In this document: piece after piece, positions 1 through 7,165 of the stretch
Numbering within the stretch: position 1 is the first letter of the stretch
Layout of the letters: each line of letters begins with the position of its first letter
NCBI GenBank assembly: GCA_934668295.1
Contig: CAKUND010000048.1
Location: forward strand, 1-13,022
Reading direction: 5' to 3'
DNA length: 13,022 bases
DNA from: an uncultured Oscillospiraceae bacterium
GTDB taxonomy: Bacteria; Bacillota; Clostridia; Oscillospirales; Oscillospiraceae
The notes under the pieces: model-generated
What the model was told of the DNA's origin: nothing
The model's input: only the letters and a program-made list of their open reading frames with translations
The model's database searches: none
Translations under genes and position numbers: made by a program

Positions 1-36
1 GTCGACCGTTTCAACAAGAAATACGGCCTGAAGTAA
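1..36 (+). CDS. 3' end of an unidentified protein gene (partial)
   Basis: The first 36 bases read as one open frame ending VDRFNKKYGLK and a TAA stop at 34-36. A strong intrinsic terminator follows seven bases later, which is what supports reading this as a real gene end rather than a chance frame. Only eleven residues are visible, so neither family nor function can be named. The tail is basic (one arginine, three lysines). The gene starts upstream of the window and belongs to a transcription unit separate from hflX because of the terminator. Confidence 0.6.
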   Translation, partial: VDRFNKKYGLK

Positions 37-42
37 GAAGAC

Positions 43-74
43 AGTCCGCACCGCGTATCGGTGCGGACTTTTTT
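43..74 (+). terminator. Rho-independent terminator before hflX
   Basis: AGTCCGCACCG (43-53) pairs perfectly with CGGTGCGGACT (59-69) around the five-base loop CGTAT, and a run of six T (69-74) follows. It lies just after the upstream stop codon and ends transcription of that gene. The reverse side lacks an A-tract, so it acts on the + strand only. Confidence 0.93.
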
Positions 75-116
75 CATGCTTGTCGCAATTTGTAAGAAAC
101 TGACGGATATTGATTT

Positions 117-1382
117 ATGGAAGAACTGAACCGGAAAACGATCGACCGGGCCGTGCTCGTGGGCCTGAACGCGGACTGCTTTACAAAGGAAGAAACCGCG
201 ACGGAAACGACGCTGGACGAGCTCGAGGCCCTTTTAAATACCGCAGGCGGCGAATGCGCCGGAAAGGTCCTGCAGAACAAGCATACCCCCGACCCGCGCT
301 CGTTCATCGGCGAGGGTAAGGCGGAGGAGGTCCGGCAGCTCGTGCTGGAGACGGGCGCGAATATGGTCATTTTCGACAACGACCTGACCCCCTCGCAGAC
401 GCGGACGCTGGAGGATATTTTGAAAACGACCGTGCTCGACCGCAGCGCGCTCATCCTTGATATTTTCGCCCAGCGCGCCAAGACGCGCGAGGGTAAGCTT
501 CAGGTCGAGCTGGCGCAGTATCAGTACTACCTGCCAAGGCTCACGGTCTGGAATGAGGAAATGGGCCGTCTCGGCGGCGGCATCGGTACGAGAGGCCCCG
601 GCGAAACGCAGCTGGAGACCGACAAGCGCTATATCCGCTCGCGCATCCAGAAGCTGCGCGAAAATCTCGAGCTTGTGCGCAAGACCCGCGCCGAGCAGCG
701 CCGCCGGCGGCAGAAAAACGAGCTGCCCGTCGTAGCCCTCGTCGGCTATACGAACGCGGGCAAGTCGACGCTCCTGAACGCGCTCACAGGCTCTGATATC
801 CCGGCGAATAACCGCCTGTTCGACACGCTCGACACCACGACGCGGCAGCTGACCGTCTCCGATACGTGTCAGGCGCTGCTGTCGGATACGGTCGGCTTTA
901 TCGCAAAGCTGCCGCACCATCTGGTCGAGGCGTTCCGCGCCACGCTTGAGGAGCTGGAATACGCAGACCTGCTCGTCCACGTCATCGACAGCGCCGACCC
1001 GGAGCGCGAGGATCATATCGCGGTCGTGAACCGCCTGATCGCGGAGCTGGCCAAGCCCGGCACCCCCGTGCTCGAATGCTATAACAAGTGCGATCTTGTC
1101 CCGGACGACGAAATTCCGCGCGGAAGCGGCAAGGTCGCGATCTCGGCATCAAACGGCTATGGGCTGGACACGCTTAAGGAGGCCATCGAGACGCAGCTCG
1201 GCCGTGGGAAGCATCACGTGAGGCTGCTGCTTCCGTATCAGCAGGGCGGCATACTCGCCGCGCTCCACGACACGGCACAGGTGCTCTCCAGCGAGTATAC
1301 AGACAACGGAATTCAAATCGACGCCGTTCTGGATGAAACCTTATTCGGCAGACTGCGTCAGTATGTGATAGAGGAAGCATAA
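117..1382 (+). CDS. hflX: GTPase HflX (ribosome-associated)
   Basis: A 421-residue HflX, a GTPase that binds ribosomes (50S) and in studied bacteria splits stalled or heat-damaged 70S particles (family knowledge). The N-terminal HflX domain covers about residues 10-125. The family glycine-rich linker (GRLGGGIGTRGPGETQLETD) is at 150-169 and is followed by a basic helix. The G domain carries G1 GYTNAGKS (210-217), G2 around TT 240-241, G3 DTVG (257-260), G4 NKCD (323-326) and G5 near SAS (343-345). Length and motif order are normal. An in-frame TGA at 111-113 rules out an upstream start, so ATG 117 is the first possible start even though only a weak ribosome site is seen before it. The stop overlaps the next start by one base, implying coupled translation with the YigZ-family gene. 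I see no convincing promoter between the terminator at 74 and the start. Confidence 0.96.
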   Translation: MEELNRKTIDRAVLVGLNADCFTKEETATETTLDELEALLNTAGGECAGKVLQNKHTPDPRSFIGEGKAEEVRQLVLETGANMVIFDNDLTPSQTRTLEDILKTTVLDRSALILDIFAQRAKTREGKLQVELAQYQYYLPRLTVWNEEMGRLGGGIGTRGPGETQLETDKRYIRSRIQKLRENLELVRKTRAEQRRRRQKNELPVVALVGYTNAGKSTLLNALTGSDIPANNRLFDTLDTTTRQLTVSDTCQALLSDTVGFIAKLPHHLVEAFRATLEELEYADLLVHVIDSADPEREDHIAVVNRLIAELAKPGTPVLECYNKCDLVPDDEIPRGSGKVAISASNGYGLDTLKEAIETQLGRGKHHVRLLLPYQQGGILAALHDTAQVLSSEYTDNGIQIDAVLDETLFGRLRQYVIEEA

Positions 1383-2008
1383 TGGAACAGTTCCTGATCC
1401 CCGCCGGAGACGGCGCATCGGAATATATGGAAAAGAAATCGCGCTTTCTGGGGCTGATCGTCCCCGTCACGACGGAGGCCGAGGCCCGGGCGCGGCTGGA
1501 GGCCGTCAAAAAGCAGGAATACGACGCGCGGCACAACTGCTGGGCCTACATCCTGCATTCCGGCCAGAAGCGCTACAGCGACGACGGCGAGCCGCAGGGC
1601 ACCGCCGGCCAGCCGATTTTAAACGTGCTCGAACGCGAAGGCGTGCAGGATGTGCTGTGCGTCGTGACGCGGTACTTTGGCGGAATTCTTCTGGGCGCGG
1701 GCGGCCTTTGCCGCGCGTACACCAAAGCCGCAAAGGACGCGCTGGACGACGCGGGCATCTCCGAACTGCGCCCGTGGAGCGTGCTGCATCTTGCCTGCCC
1801 CTACGCGCTCTTTGAGCGCGTGAAGCTGGAGCTGGAAAAGCGCGGCGGGCTTCTCAGGGGTGCGGACTACGGCGCCGAGATCGCCATGACCGTCCTTCTG
1901 CCCGAGCCCGAGGAGGCCGCGTTCGCCCTTGCCCTGCAGGAGCTTTCCGCCGGGAACCTTCGCCCGGAGCGAACAGGAACGGAGCTGCGCGGCGTGAAAC
2001 TCCGATAA
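1382..2008 (+). CDS. yigZ: YigZ/IMPACT family protein (UPF0029 + DUF1949)
   Basis: A 208-residue member of the YigZ/YvyE/IMPACT family. The N-terminal IMPACT domain (about 18-125) carries the family signatures DARHNCWAYIL (48-58), YSDDGEPQGTAGQPIL (65-80) and VTRYFGGILLGAGGLCRAY (95-113). The C-terminal ferredoxin-like DUF1949 domain covers about 135-205. The biochemical role is not settled: eukaryotic IMPACT regulates Gcn2, while bacterial members are proposed to bind nucleic acid or ribosomes. It starts inside the hflX stop (TAATG), with GAGGAA just upstream as ribosome site, so it is co-transcribed with hflX. That pairing fits a ribosome-related role but does not prove one. It is full-length, with nothing missing. 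Confidence 0.94.
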   Translation: MEQFLIPAGDGASEYMEKKSRFLGLIVPVTTEAEARARLEAVKKQEYDARHNCWAYILHSGQKRYSDDGEPQGTAGQPILNVLEREGVQDVLCVVTRYFGGILLGAGGLCRAYTKAAKDALDDAGISELRPWSVLHLACPYALFERVKLELEKRGGLLRGADYGAEIAMTVLLPEPEEAAFALALQELSAGNLRPERTGTELRGVKLR

Positions 2009-2073
2009 GCTTTCAAAGAAAATTCACGCAAATTCCACAGGGAATTCAAAAATAACAGGTATTCTGACAGGGT

Positions 2074-2080
2074 AAGGTGG
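2074..2080 (+). promoter_or_regulatory. Ribosome binding site of dgt
   Basis: AAGGTGG at 2074-2080 lies seven bases before ATG 2088 and fixes that start. The 79-base gap after the YigZ-family gene also holds a small perfect inverted repeat (AATTCC 2031-2036, GGAATT 2041-2046). That repeat has no T-tract, so I do not call it a terminator. No clear promoter is seen here. Confidence 0.6.
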
Positions 2081-2087
2081 GATCGAT

Positions 2088-3092
2088 ATGACCGTGCGCG
2101 AACGGATGGAGCAGGAGGAATACGAGTTTTTGTCCCCGCAGGCACAAAAGGCCGCCGAGACAAAGGGCCGGCCGGAGCCGGAGCCGGACAACGACGTGCG
2201 CACCTGCTACCAGCGTGACGCCGACCGCATTCTCCACAGCAAATCCTTCCGCCGTCTGATGCACAAGACGCAGGTGTTTTTGTCGCCGGAGGGCGACCAT
2301 TACCGCACGCGCATGACCCACACACTGGAGGTCGCGCGCATCGCGCGGACGATCTGCCGCGGGCTGCGGCTCAATCAGGATCTGGCGGAGGCTGCGGCCT
2401 ACGGTCACGATCTGGGCCACACGCCGTTCGGCCACGCGGGAGAAAAGGCACTGTCCAGCATGCTGGACAAGCCCTTCCGCCACAACGAGCAGTCGCTGCG
2501 CGTGGTAGATAAGCTTGAGCGCGACGGCGCCGGACTGAACCTGACCTACGAGGTGCGCATGGGCATTCTCGGCCACACGGGGGAGTTTATCCCCGAGACG
2601 CTCGAGGGCCAGATTGTGCGCACGTCCGACCGCATTGCGTACATCAACCACGACATTGACGACGCCATGCGCGCCGGGATCCTGACAGAAGATGATATCC
2701 CGCCGGAGATCGCGGAGATCCTCGGGCACTCGCACTCGCAGCGGATCAACACGCTGGTCGAGAATATGATCGAAAACACGATGCTGACCGGTACGCTCGG
2801 CATGCGGCCGGACGTGGCGCATGCCATGGATCAGCTGCGCACGTTCATGTTTACCCGCGTCTACACGAATCCCGTCGCAAAGGGCGAGGAGTCGAAGGCG
2901 AAGGACATGCTGTGCAGGCTGTTTGAGTATTACATGAAAAACCCGGAAAAGCTGCCGGCGGACTTTTTGCCGCAGCTGGACTTTGACGGCATGGAGCGCA
3001 TCGTCTGCGACTACATCGCCGGCATGACCGACCGCTACGCGGTCTATAAATATTCGGAGCTGTTTATCCCCACCACATGGCAGGTGCGGTGA
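2088..3092 (+). CDS. dgt: Deoxyguanosinetriphosphate triphosphohydrolase-like protein (HD domain)
   Basis: A 334-residue HD-superfamily dNTP triphosphohydrolase, which cleaves dGTP or other dNTPs to the deoxynucleoside and triphosphate, so adjusting dNTP pools in the cytoplasm. The metal-binding residues are visible: H78 (in RMTHTLEVAR), H107-D108 (GHDLGHTPFGHAGE, 107-120) and D181 (SDRIAYINHDIDD). The N-terminal DADRILHSKSFRRLMHKTQV stretch (44-63) is the usual family opening. Length is typical of the shorter Firmicute type rather than of the longer E. coli Dgt. It precedes dnaG and rpoD, a gene order common in Clostridia, linking nucleotide supply to priming. The repeat pair in the 341-base gap after it interrupts the cluster, so whether dgt is co-transcribed with dnaG cannot be told. 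Confidence 0.94.
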   Translation: MTVRERMEQEEYEFLSPQAQKAAETKGRPEPEPDNDVRTCYQRDADRILHSKSFRRLMHKTQVFLSPEGDHYRTRMTHTLEVARIARTICRGLRLNQDLAEAAAYGHDLGHTPFGHAGEKALSSMLDKPFRHNEQSLRVVDKLERDGAGLNLTYEVRMGILGHTGEFIPETLEGQIVRTSDRIAYINHDIDDAMRAGILTEDDIPPEIAEILGHSHSQRINTLVENMIENTMLTGTLGMRPDVAHAMDQLRTFMFTRVYTNPVAKGEESKAKDMLCRLFEYYMKNPEKLPADFLPQLDFDGMERIVCDYIAGMTDRYAVYKYSELFIPTTWQVR

Positions 3093-3114
3093 GCCATTGC
3101 CGCGCACGCGCCCT

Positions 3115-3278
3115 GTAGGGGCCGATGCCGGTCACAGCCGTTCGCAACGAAGGCGCGTTACGGATGTGGGTCTGCCGCTTGCCGGTACACATCGGCCCGA
3201 TGGGAAGTTACGAATTCGCCGAAGATTCCCGTAAAAAGCGGTGCATCCTGCCGGGCGGACAGGGTCGTCCGCCCCTAC
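3115..3278 (+). repeat. Structured repeat unit A1 (left unit of locus A)
   Basis: The unit runs from GTAGGGGCCGATG (3115-3127) to a right-hand hairpin of GGGCGGAC (3253-3260), loop AGGGTC and GTCCGCCC (3267-3274), ending CCCCTAC at 3278. The core CGAATTCGCC (3211-3220), then CCGTAAAAA, lies between. The left hairpin arms (GGGCCGATG and CATCGGCCC) are split by about 54 extra bases bounded by direct GCCGGT copies (3127-3132 and 3181-3186), which makes this unit longer than the other three. It carries no credible coding frame. Strand is given by the direction of the core. Confidence 0.85.
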
Positions 3279-3305
3279 AGAATACAAGGGTGCTGACGGC
3301 TTGGC

Positions 3306-3410
3306 GTAGGGGCCGACGACTCTGTCGGCCCTCTGGGCAGCTGCGAATTCGCCGCAGATTTCCGTAAAAACAGGTTATTCTGCCGGGTCGATGTGGGCAT
3401 CGACCCCTAC
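3306..3410 (+). repeat. Structured repeat unit A2 (right unit of locus A, abuts dnaG)
   Basis: A 105-bp unit. The left hairpin is GGGCCGAC (3310-3317), loop GACTCT and GTCGGCCC (3324-3331). The core GCGAATTCGCC starts near 3343 and continues with TTTCCGTAAAAAC. The right hairpin is GGGTCGATG (3385-3393), loop TGGG and CATCGACCC (3398-3406), ending CCCCTAC at 3410. The ends GTAGGGG/CCCCTAC are inverted. It is separated from A1 by 27 bases and ends 8 bases before the dnaG ribosome site. A1, the spacer and A2 fill most of the 341-base gap between dgt and dnaG; nothing else is recognised there. Confidence 0.88.
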
Positions 3411-3418
3411 ACATCTTG

Positions 3419-3426
3419 AAGGAGGT
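3419..3426 (+). promoter_or_regulatory. Ribosome binding site that sets the dnaG start
   Basis: AAGGAGGT at 3419-3426 is close to the ideal anti-16S complement and lies seven bases before GTG 3434. The in-frame TTG at 3416 overlaps this site and cannot be served by it, so GTG 3434 is the likely start. Confidence 0.85.
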
Positions 3427-3433
3427 CGATCCC

Positions 3434-5179
3434 GTGGCGTTTCCGCAGCCGTTTCTGGATGCGCTCGCCGAGCGCAATCCCATCGACGAGGTCGTGGGGC
3501 AGTATGTGAGTCTGACGCGGCGGGGCTCGAACCTCTTTGGGCTCTGCCCGTTCCACTCGGAAAAGACCGCGTCGTTCTCCGTCGCACCGGACAAGGGCAT
3601 TTATTATTGCTTCGGCTGCCACGCGGGCGGCGGCGTGATCAATTTCATCATGCAGATCGAGGGGCTGGACTATCCCGACGCGGTGCGGTTCCTGGCCAAG
3701 CGCGCGGGACTCGAGGTCCCGGAGGACGAGAATTATCACTCGCAGTACCAGAAGCAGGAGCGCCTTTGGGCGCTGTGCAAGGACGCAGCACGGTTTTTCC
3801 GCCAGCAGCTGTTCTCCCCCATCGGGACGGAGGCGCAGGCATACATACAAAAGCGTGCGCTCAGCATGGAGACAGTCAAGCGCTTCGGCCTCGGCTTCAG
3901 CCCGAACGCGTGGTCGTCGCTCACGGACGCGATGAAGGAAAAGGGCTATCGGCTCGACGAGCTGATCGACGCGGGACTTGCCCTGCGGGGCAAAAACGGC
4001 GGCGTATATGACCGGTTCCGCAACCGGCTCATGTTCCCCATCATTGACATCCGGAACAATATCATCGGCTTCGGCGGCCGCGTGATGGATGATTCCACGC
4101 CGAAATACCTGAACTCGCCCGAGACGATCATCTTCAACAAGCGCAAAAATCTGTTTGCGCTCAACATTGCCCGCAGGAGCAAGCAGGGCCGCATCATTCT
4201 GACCGAGGGCTATATGGACGCCATCGCCCTGCACCAGTACGGGTTCGACTGCGCCGTCGCTTCGCTCGGCACATCTCTGACGGAGGAGCATGCAAATATC
4301 CTCGCCAAGTATACCAATCAGGTCATTTTGACCTACGACGGCGACGAGGCCGGGCAGAACGCCACGCGCCGCGCCATCCCCATGCTCGAAAAGACCGGCA
4401 TTCAGGTGCGCGTCCTGCGGATGCAGGGCGCGAAGGACCCGGATGAGTTTTTGAAAAAATACGGCGCGCAGCGCTTTGAGGTGCTGCTGGACGCCTGCCA
4501 GAATCAAGCCGAATACCGGCTGGACAGTCTGAGGCGCAAATATGATCTGACGCTCGACGATCAGCGCGTGGAATTTCTGAATCAGGCCGCCGCACTCATC
4601 GCCACGTTCCCGAACGCGGTGCAGCGCGAGGTCTACGGCCGCCGCGCGGCAGAGGCCGCTGGCATCACGCCGGAGGCCATGCAGCTGGAGGTGAAAAAGG
4701 CCTACCGCAAGACCCGCGCCATCGAGCAGAAAAAGCAGGAGGCGCAGGAGCTCGACATCGCGCGCCAGCGCGCGCCGAAGGTCCGCGGCATCCGCTATGA
4801 CAATCTCCGCTCGGCAACAGCCGAGGAGGGCCTGATCTGCACGCTCCTGCGCGAGCCGGAGCTGGTTGCGAATGTGAAGCTTCCGGCAGAGGCATTTTCG
4901 GTCGACCTGTTCGGCCGGGTGCTGGCAGCGCTGCGCCAGCGCGTGCAGTCCGGCCGGCCCGCGACGCTTGCCGCGCTGGAGGCAGATTTTTCCCCCGAGG
5001 AGATGGCGCATCTGTCCTATATCATGAGCAGGGACACTTCTCCCGTTTCCGATGAGGCATTCGCGGATTATCTGCGCGTGATCCAGGAAGAATATGAGGG
5101 CCGGAGTCTGACGCGCTCGGAGGACAGTCTGCGGCTGCTGGCCGAACAGATGAAATCAACAAAACAGTATGGAGGGTAA
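3434..5179 (+). CDS. dnaG: DNA primase DnaG
   Basis: Primase that makes the RNA primers for replication and works with the DnaB-type helicase. With the GTG 3434 start the protein has 581 residues, normal for the family. The N-terminal CHC2 zinc finger has C38, H41 (CPFH), C59 and C62 (CFGC). The TOPRIM catalytic core has the glutamate of EGYMD at 258-262 and DGDEAG from 302. A DnaG core domain precedes it, and the C-terminal helicase-binding region (about 440-581) is variable, as is usual. A longer reading from TTG 3416 adds six residues but puts the start inside the ribosome site. The stop is three bases before rpoD, and the rpoD ribosome site lies inside the last dnaG codons, so the two are co-transcribed. 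The upstream repeat unit lies where the leader or promoter would be expected. Confidence 0.96.
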   Translation: MAFPQPFLDALAERNPIDEVVGQYVSLTRRGSNLFGLCPFHSEKTASFSVAPDKGIYYCFGCHAGGGVINFIMQIEGLDYPDAVRFLAKRAGLEVPEDENYHSQYQKQERLWALCKDAARFFRQQLFSPIGTEAQAYIQKRALSMETVKRFGLGFSPNAWSSLTDAMKEKGYRLDELIDAGLALRGKNGGVYDRFRNRLMFPIIDIRNNIIGFGGRVMDDSTPKYLNSPETIIFNKRKNLFALNIARRSKQGRIILTEGYMDAIALHQYGFDCAVASLGTSLTEEHANILAKYTNQVILTYDGDEAGQNATRRAIPMLEKTGIQVRVLRMQGAKDPDEFLKKYGAQRFEVLLDACQNQAEYRLDSLRRKYDLTLDDQRVEFLNQAAALIATFPNAVQREVYGRRAAEAAGITPEAMQLEVKKAYRKTRAIEQKKQEAQELDIARQRAPKVRGIRYDNLRSATAEEGLICTLLREPELVANVKLPAEAFSVDLFGRVLAALRQRVQSGRPATLAALEADFSPEEMAHLSYIMSRDTSPVSDEAFADYLRVIQEEYEGRSLTRSEDSLRLLAEQMKSTKQYGG

Positions 5180-5182
5180 GCA

Positions 5183-6352
5183 ATGGGAAAGGAATTGGAA
5201 CTTCTGCAGAAAATGAATCTTACGGCAGAAAACCGGCAAAAGCTCGAAGCGCTGATTACCGAGGCAAAAAAGACCGGAAAGGTCTCCTCCAAGCATCTGG
5301 TCGAAACGCTCGACGACGTGGACGCCACGCAGGAGCAGACCGAGCAGTTTTATGACATTCTCGAGCAGGCCGGCATCGAGATCGACGTCTCCGACGTGCT
5401 GGATCTCATCGGCTCGGCCGACATGGACAACCCCACGCTCAGCGAAATGCAGGCCATCGAGGACGAGGGTCTGCCCGCGGATCTGGACGAGCCGGAGGCG
5501 CTGCCCGAGGACGTGGAAAACGCCAAGCTGGACGACCCTGTGCGGATGTACCTCAAGGAGATCGGCCGCATCAAGCTCCTGACGCCTGAGGAGGAGCAGG
5601 AGATCGCGAAAAAAATGGCCGAGGGCGACGAGGACGCACGCAAGCGTATGTCTGAGGCCAATCTGCGTCTCGTCGTGTCGATCGCAAAGCGCTACGTGGG
5701 CCGGGGGATGCAGCTGCTCGATCTCATCCAGGAGGGCAACCTGGGGCTCATGAAGGCCGTTGAAAAATTCGACTATACCAAGGGCTATAAGTTCTCCACC
5801 TACGCGACGTGGTGGATCCGTCAGTCCATCACCCGCGCCATCGCCGATCAGGCGCGCACGATCCGCATCCCGGTGCACATGGTCGAGACGATCAATCGCG
5901 TGCTGCGCACGTCGCACTCCATGGTGCAGAAGCTCGGCCGCGAGCCGACGACAAAGGAGATCGCGGACGAGCTGCATATCGAGCAGAGCAAGGTCGAGGA
6001 GGTCTTGAAGATCGCGCAGGAGCCGGTTTCCCTCGAAACGCCGATCGGCGAGGAGGAGGACAGCCATCTGGGCGACTTCATTCAGGATGACGAGGCCTCG
6101 CAGCCGTCGGAGGAGGCGACCTACACGCTGCTGCGCGAGCAGCTCGAGGAGGTTTTGTCCACACTGGCCCCGCGCGAGGAGCAGGTGCTGCGCATGCGCT
6201 TCGGTCTGACCGACGGCAAGCCGCACACGCTCGAGGAGGTCGGCAAGGAGTTCGACGTCACGCGTGAGCGCATCCGTCAGATCGAATCCAAGGCCCTGCG
6301 CAAGCTGCGCCATCCGTCCAGAAGCAAGAAGCTCCGCGACTTTTTGAACTAA
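5183..6352 (+). CDS. rpoD: RNA polymerase primary sigma factor RpoD/SigA
   Basis: The 389-residue housekeeping sigma factor, which directs RNA polymerase to -35/-10 promoters. An acidic region 1.1-like N-terminus (about 1-112) is followed by region 1.2 ([20 protein letters not shown], 117-136). Region 2 (158-230) has the -10 and melting signature [18 protein letters not shown] (203-220). Region 3 spans about 235-315. Region 4 (326-381) has the -35-binding helix-turn-helix ([20 protein letters not shown], 349-368). The length matches Firmicute SigA. GGAGGG (5171-5176) is six bases before ATG 5183. It is the last gene of the dnaG-rpoD unit. Only a weak terminator-like stem follows (GGGAA 6360-6364, TTCCC 6376-6380, then T-rich). 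Confidence 0.98.
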   Translation: MGKELELLQKMNLTAENRQKLEALITEAKKTGKVSSKHLVETLDDVDATQEQTEQFYDILEQAGIEIDVSDVLDLIGSADMDNPTLSEMQAIEDEGLPADLDEPEALPEDVENAKLDDPVRMYLKEIGRIKLLTPEEEQEIAKKMAEGDEDARKRMSEANLRLVVSIAKRYVGRGMQLLDLIQEGNLGLMKAVEKFDYTKGYKFSTYATWWIRQSITRAIADQARTIRIPVHMVETINRVLRTSHSMVQKLGREPTTKEIADELHIEQSKVEEVLKIAQEPVSLETPIGEEEDSHLGDFIQDDEASQPSEEATYTLLREQLEEVLSTLAPREEQVLRMRFGLTDGKPHTLEEVGKEFDVTRERIRQIESKALRKLRHPSRSKKLRDFLN

Positions 6353-6378
6353 GGCAGCGGGAAATACACAAAGGATTC

Positions 6379-6423
6379 CCTCGTTTTTCGAATCTTGCCC
6401 TGACGAAAAATCTCTCGCCGAGG
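6379..6423 (+). other. Imperfect inverted repeat downstream of rpoD
   Basis: CCTCG TTTTTCG (6379-6390) is mirrored by CGAAAAA (6404-6410) and CGAGG (6419-6423), giving a seven-base perfect arm plus an outer five-base arm with unpaired bases between. It could be part of an rpoD 3' end or a small structured RNA. There is no following T-run, so it is not a classic terminator. The rest of the gap up to 6490 shows nothing I recognise, apart from a weak TTGAAA (6451-6456), 17 bases, AATATT promoter-like match. Confidence 0.35.
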
Positions 6424-6492
6424 CTTCTTGCCAAATTATGCAGTCCTGGCTTGAAAGAAATTCGAAATAACAGAATATTTACACTTTTGTGC

Positions 6493-6520
6493 TTGACAAC
6501 CGGGAAAATATTCGTATCAT
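6493..6520 (+). promoter_or_regulatory. Sigma-A promoter of acpP (and probably the SRP RNA)
   Basis: A perfect -35 box TTGACA (6493-6498) is followed after 16 bases by the -10 box TATCAT (6515-6520). The surrounding sequence is AT-rich, in contrast to the GC-rich genes. Transcription would start near 6527, leaving a leader of about 45 bases before acpP. It is the best promoter match I found in the window, fitting the high expression expected of acyl carrier protein and SRP RNA. Confidence 0.82.
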
Positions 6521-6570
6521 AATCTTATGCAATTTGAAACCGCAAAACCGTAACAACGGAGGAATTCAAG

Positions 6571-6789
6571 ATGTTTGAGAAGATTCAGGCATATCTGGCC
6601 TCGCAGCTCGATATCCCGGCAGACGAGATCACCCGCGATACCACGTTCGAAAGCCTCGGCGTTGATTCGCTGGATACCGTCGAGATGGTCATGGATCTGG
6701 AGGAGCAGCTCGGTGTCGACTTGGAGTTGGAGGAAAAGATCGCAACCGTCGGCGAGCTGGTCGATTTCGTCGAGAGCAAGCTCGACTGA
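6571..6789 (+). CDS. acpP: Acyl carrier protein
   Basis: A 72-residue acidic acyl carrier protein that carries growing fatty acyl chains as thioesters on 4'-phosphopantetheine. The attachment serine is S33 in the signature GVDSLDTVEMVMDLEE (30-45). Four-helix ACP length and acidity are normal. GGAGG (6558-6562) is eight bases before ATG 6571, and a strong promoter lies upstream. Unusually, it is not beside fab genes here. Its downstream neighbour, with no terminator between, is the SRP RNA gene. A carrier protein for a specialised pathway is possible but less likely, given the isolated housekeeping setting and the canonical sequence. Confidence 0.95.
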   Translation: MFEKIQAYLASQLDIPADEITRDTTFESLGVDSLDTVEMVMDLEEQLGVDLELEEKIATVGELVDFVESKLD

Positions 6790-6800
6790 ACACAAAAACG

Positions 6801-7101
6801 GCAAGACGCATGGCAAGGCTGCACTACTTGGGGAGATAGCGGTGCCCTGTTACCCGCAATCCGCTACAGCGGGGAGGAATTCCCGACCGAGGGTGTATGC
6901 TGTGTCGTCTGACCCGGATAAGCGGTGTTGAAGATCTGGTCTTGCGCAATAGGGCTCTGTGAATCGTGTCAGGTGGGGAACCAAGCAGCACTAAGCAGTC
7001 TACCCTGTGTGCCGCAAGGTTGCCGTTTCGGAGCTGGCTGTCCGGGTAACGGATGTAGCATCCATTCGGAGAAGGGTGTGCAGTCCTGCCATGCGTCCTG
7101 C
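6801..7101 (+). ncRNA. ffs: Signal recognition particle RNA, large bacterial type with Alu domain
   Basis: RNA scaffold of the signal recognition particle, which with Ffh targets nascent membrane and secreted proteins. The Alu-domain motif is clear: GGTGCCCTGTTACCCGCAAT begins at 6841 and CCGCTACAGC follows. The apical Ffh-binding helix 8 has GTCAGG (6969-6974 region), a GGAA tetraloop (6977-6980) closed by GG/CC, and AAGCAGC (6983-6989). The ends close perfectly: GACGCATGGCA (6805-6815) pairs with TGCCATGCGTC (7087-7097), and GCA 6801-6803 with TGC 7099-7101 extends it past one mismatch. The length of about 300 bases fits the Bacillus/Clostridia large form. Exact mature ends are inferred from pairing. 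It starts about 11 bases after acpP with no promoter of its own that I can see, and ends at a strong terminator. Confidence 0.95.
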
Positions 7102-7103
7102 TG

Positions 7104-7143
7104 AAAAAAAGCTCCGGGCTCTTTTGAGCCCGGAGTCTTTTTT
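7104..7143. terminator. Bidirectional terminator between SRP RNA and tmcAL
   Basis: A perfect ten-base stem, CTCCGGGCTC (7112-7121) with GAGCCCGGAG (7126-7135), has a TTTT loop. Six T (7138-7143) follow on the + strand and seven A (7104-7110) precede it, so it can terminate both the SRP RNA and the convergent tmcAL transcript. Confidence 0.95.
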
Positions 7144-7165
7144 ATCTGTTCCCTCCGCGCAGGCG

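Noticed and set aside
2031..2046. Terminator after the YigZ-family gene
   Set aside because: The AATTCC/GGAATT stem is short, AT-rich and not followed by a T-run.
3125..3367. An 80-codon + strand open frame between dgt and dnaG
   Set aside because: It is made of the structured repeat units and their spacer, has no ribosome site, and its peptide resembles frames from locus B only because the DNA is repeated.
3115..3410. CRISPR array
   Set aside because: Only two dissimilar long units per locus, with internal hairpins and no regular short repeat-spacer pattern or cas genes.
3407..6313. Long minus-strand open frames opposite dnaG and rpoD
   Set aside because: High GC and codon bias give long antisense frames. 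The + strand carries complete, motif-bearing DnaG and RpoD.
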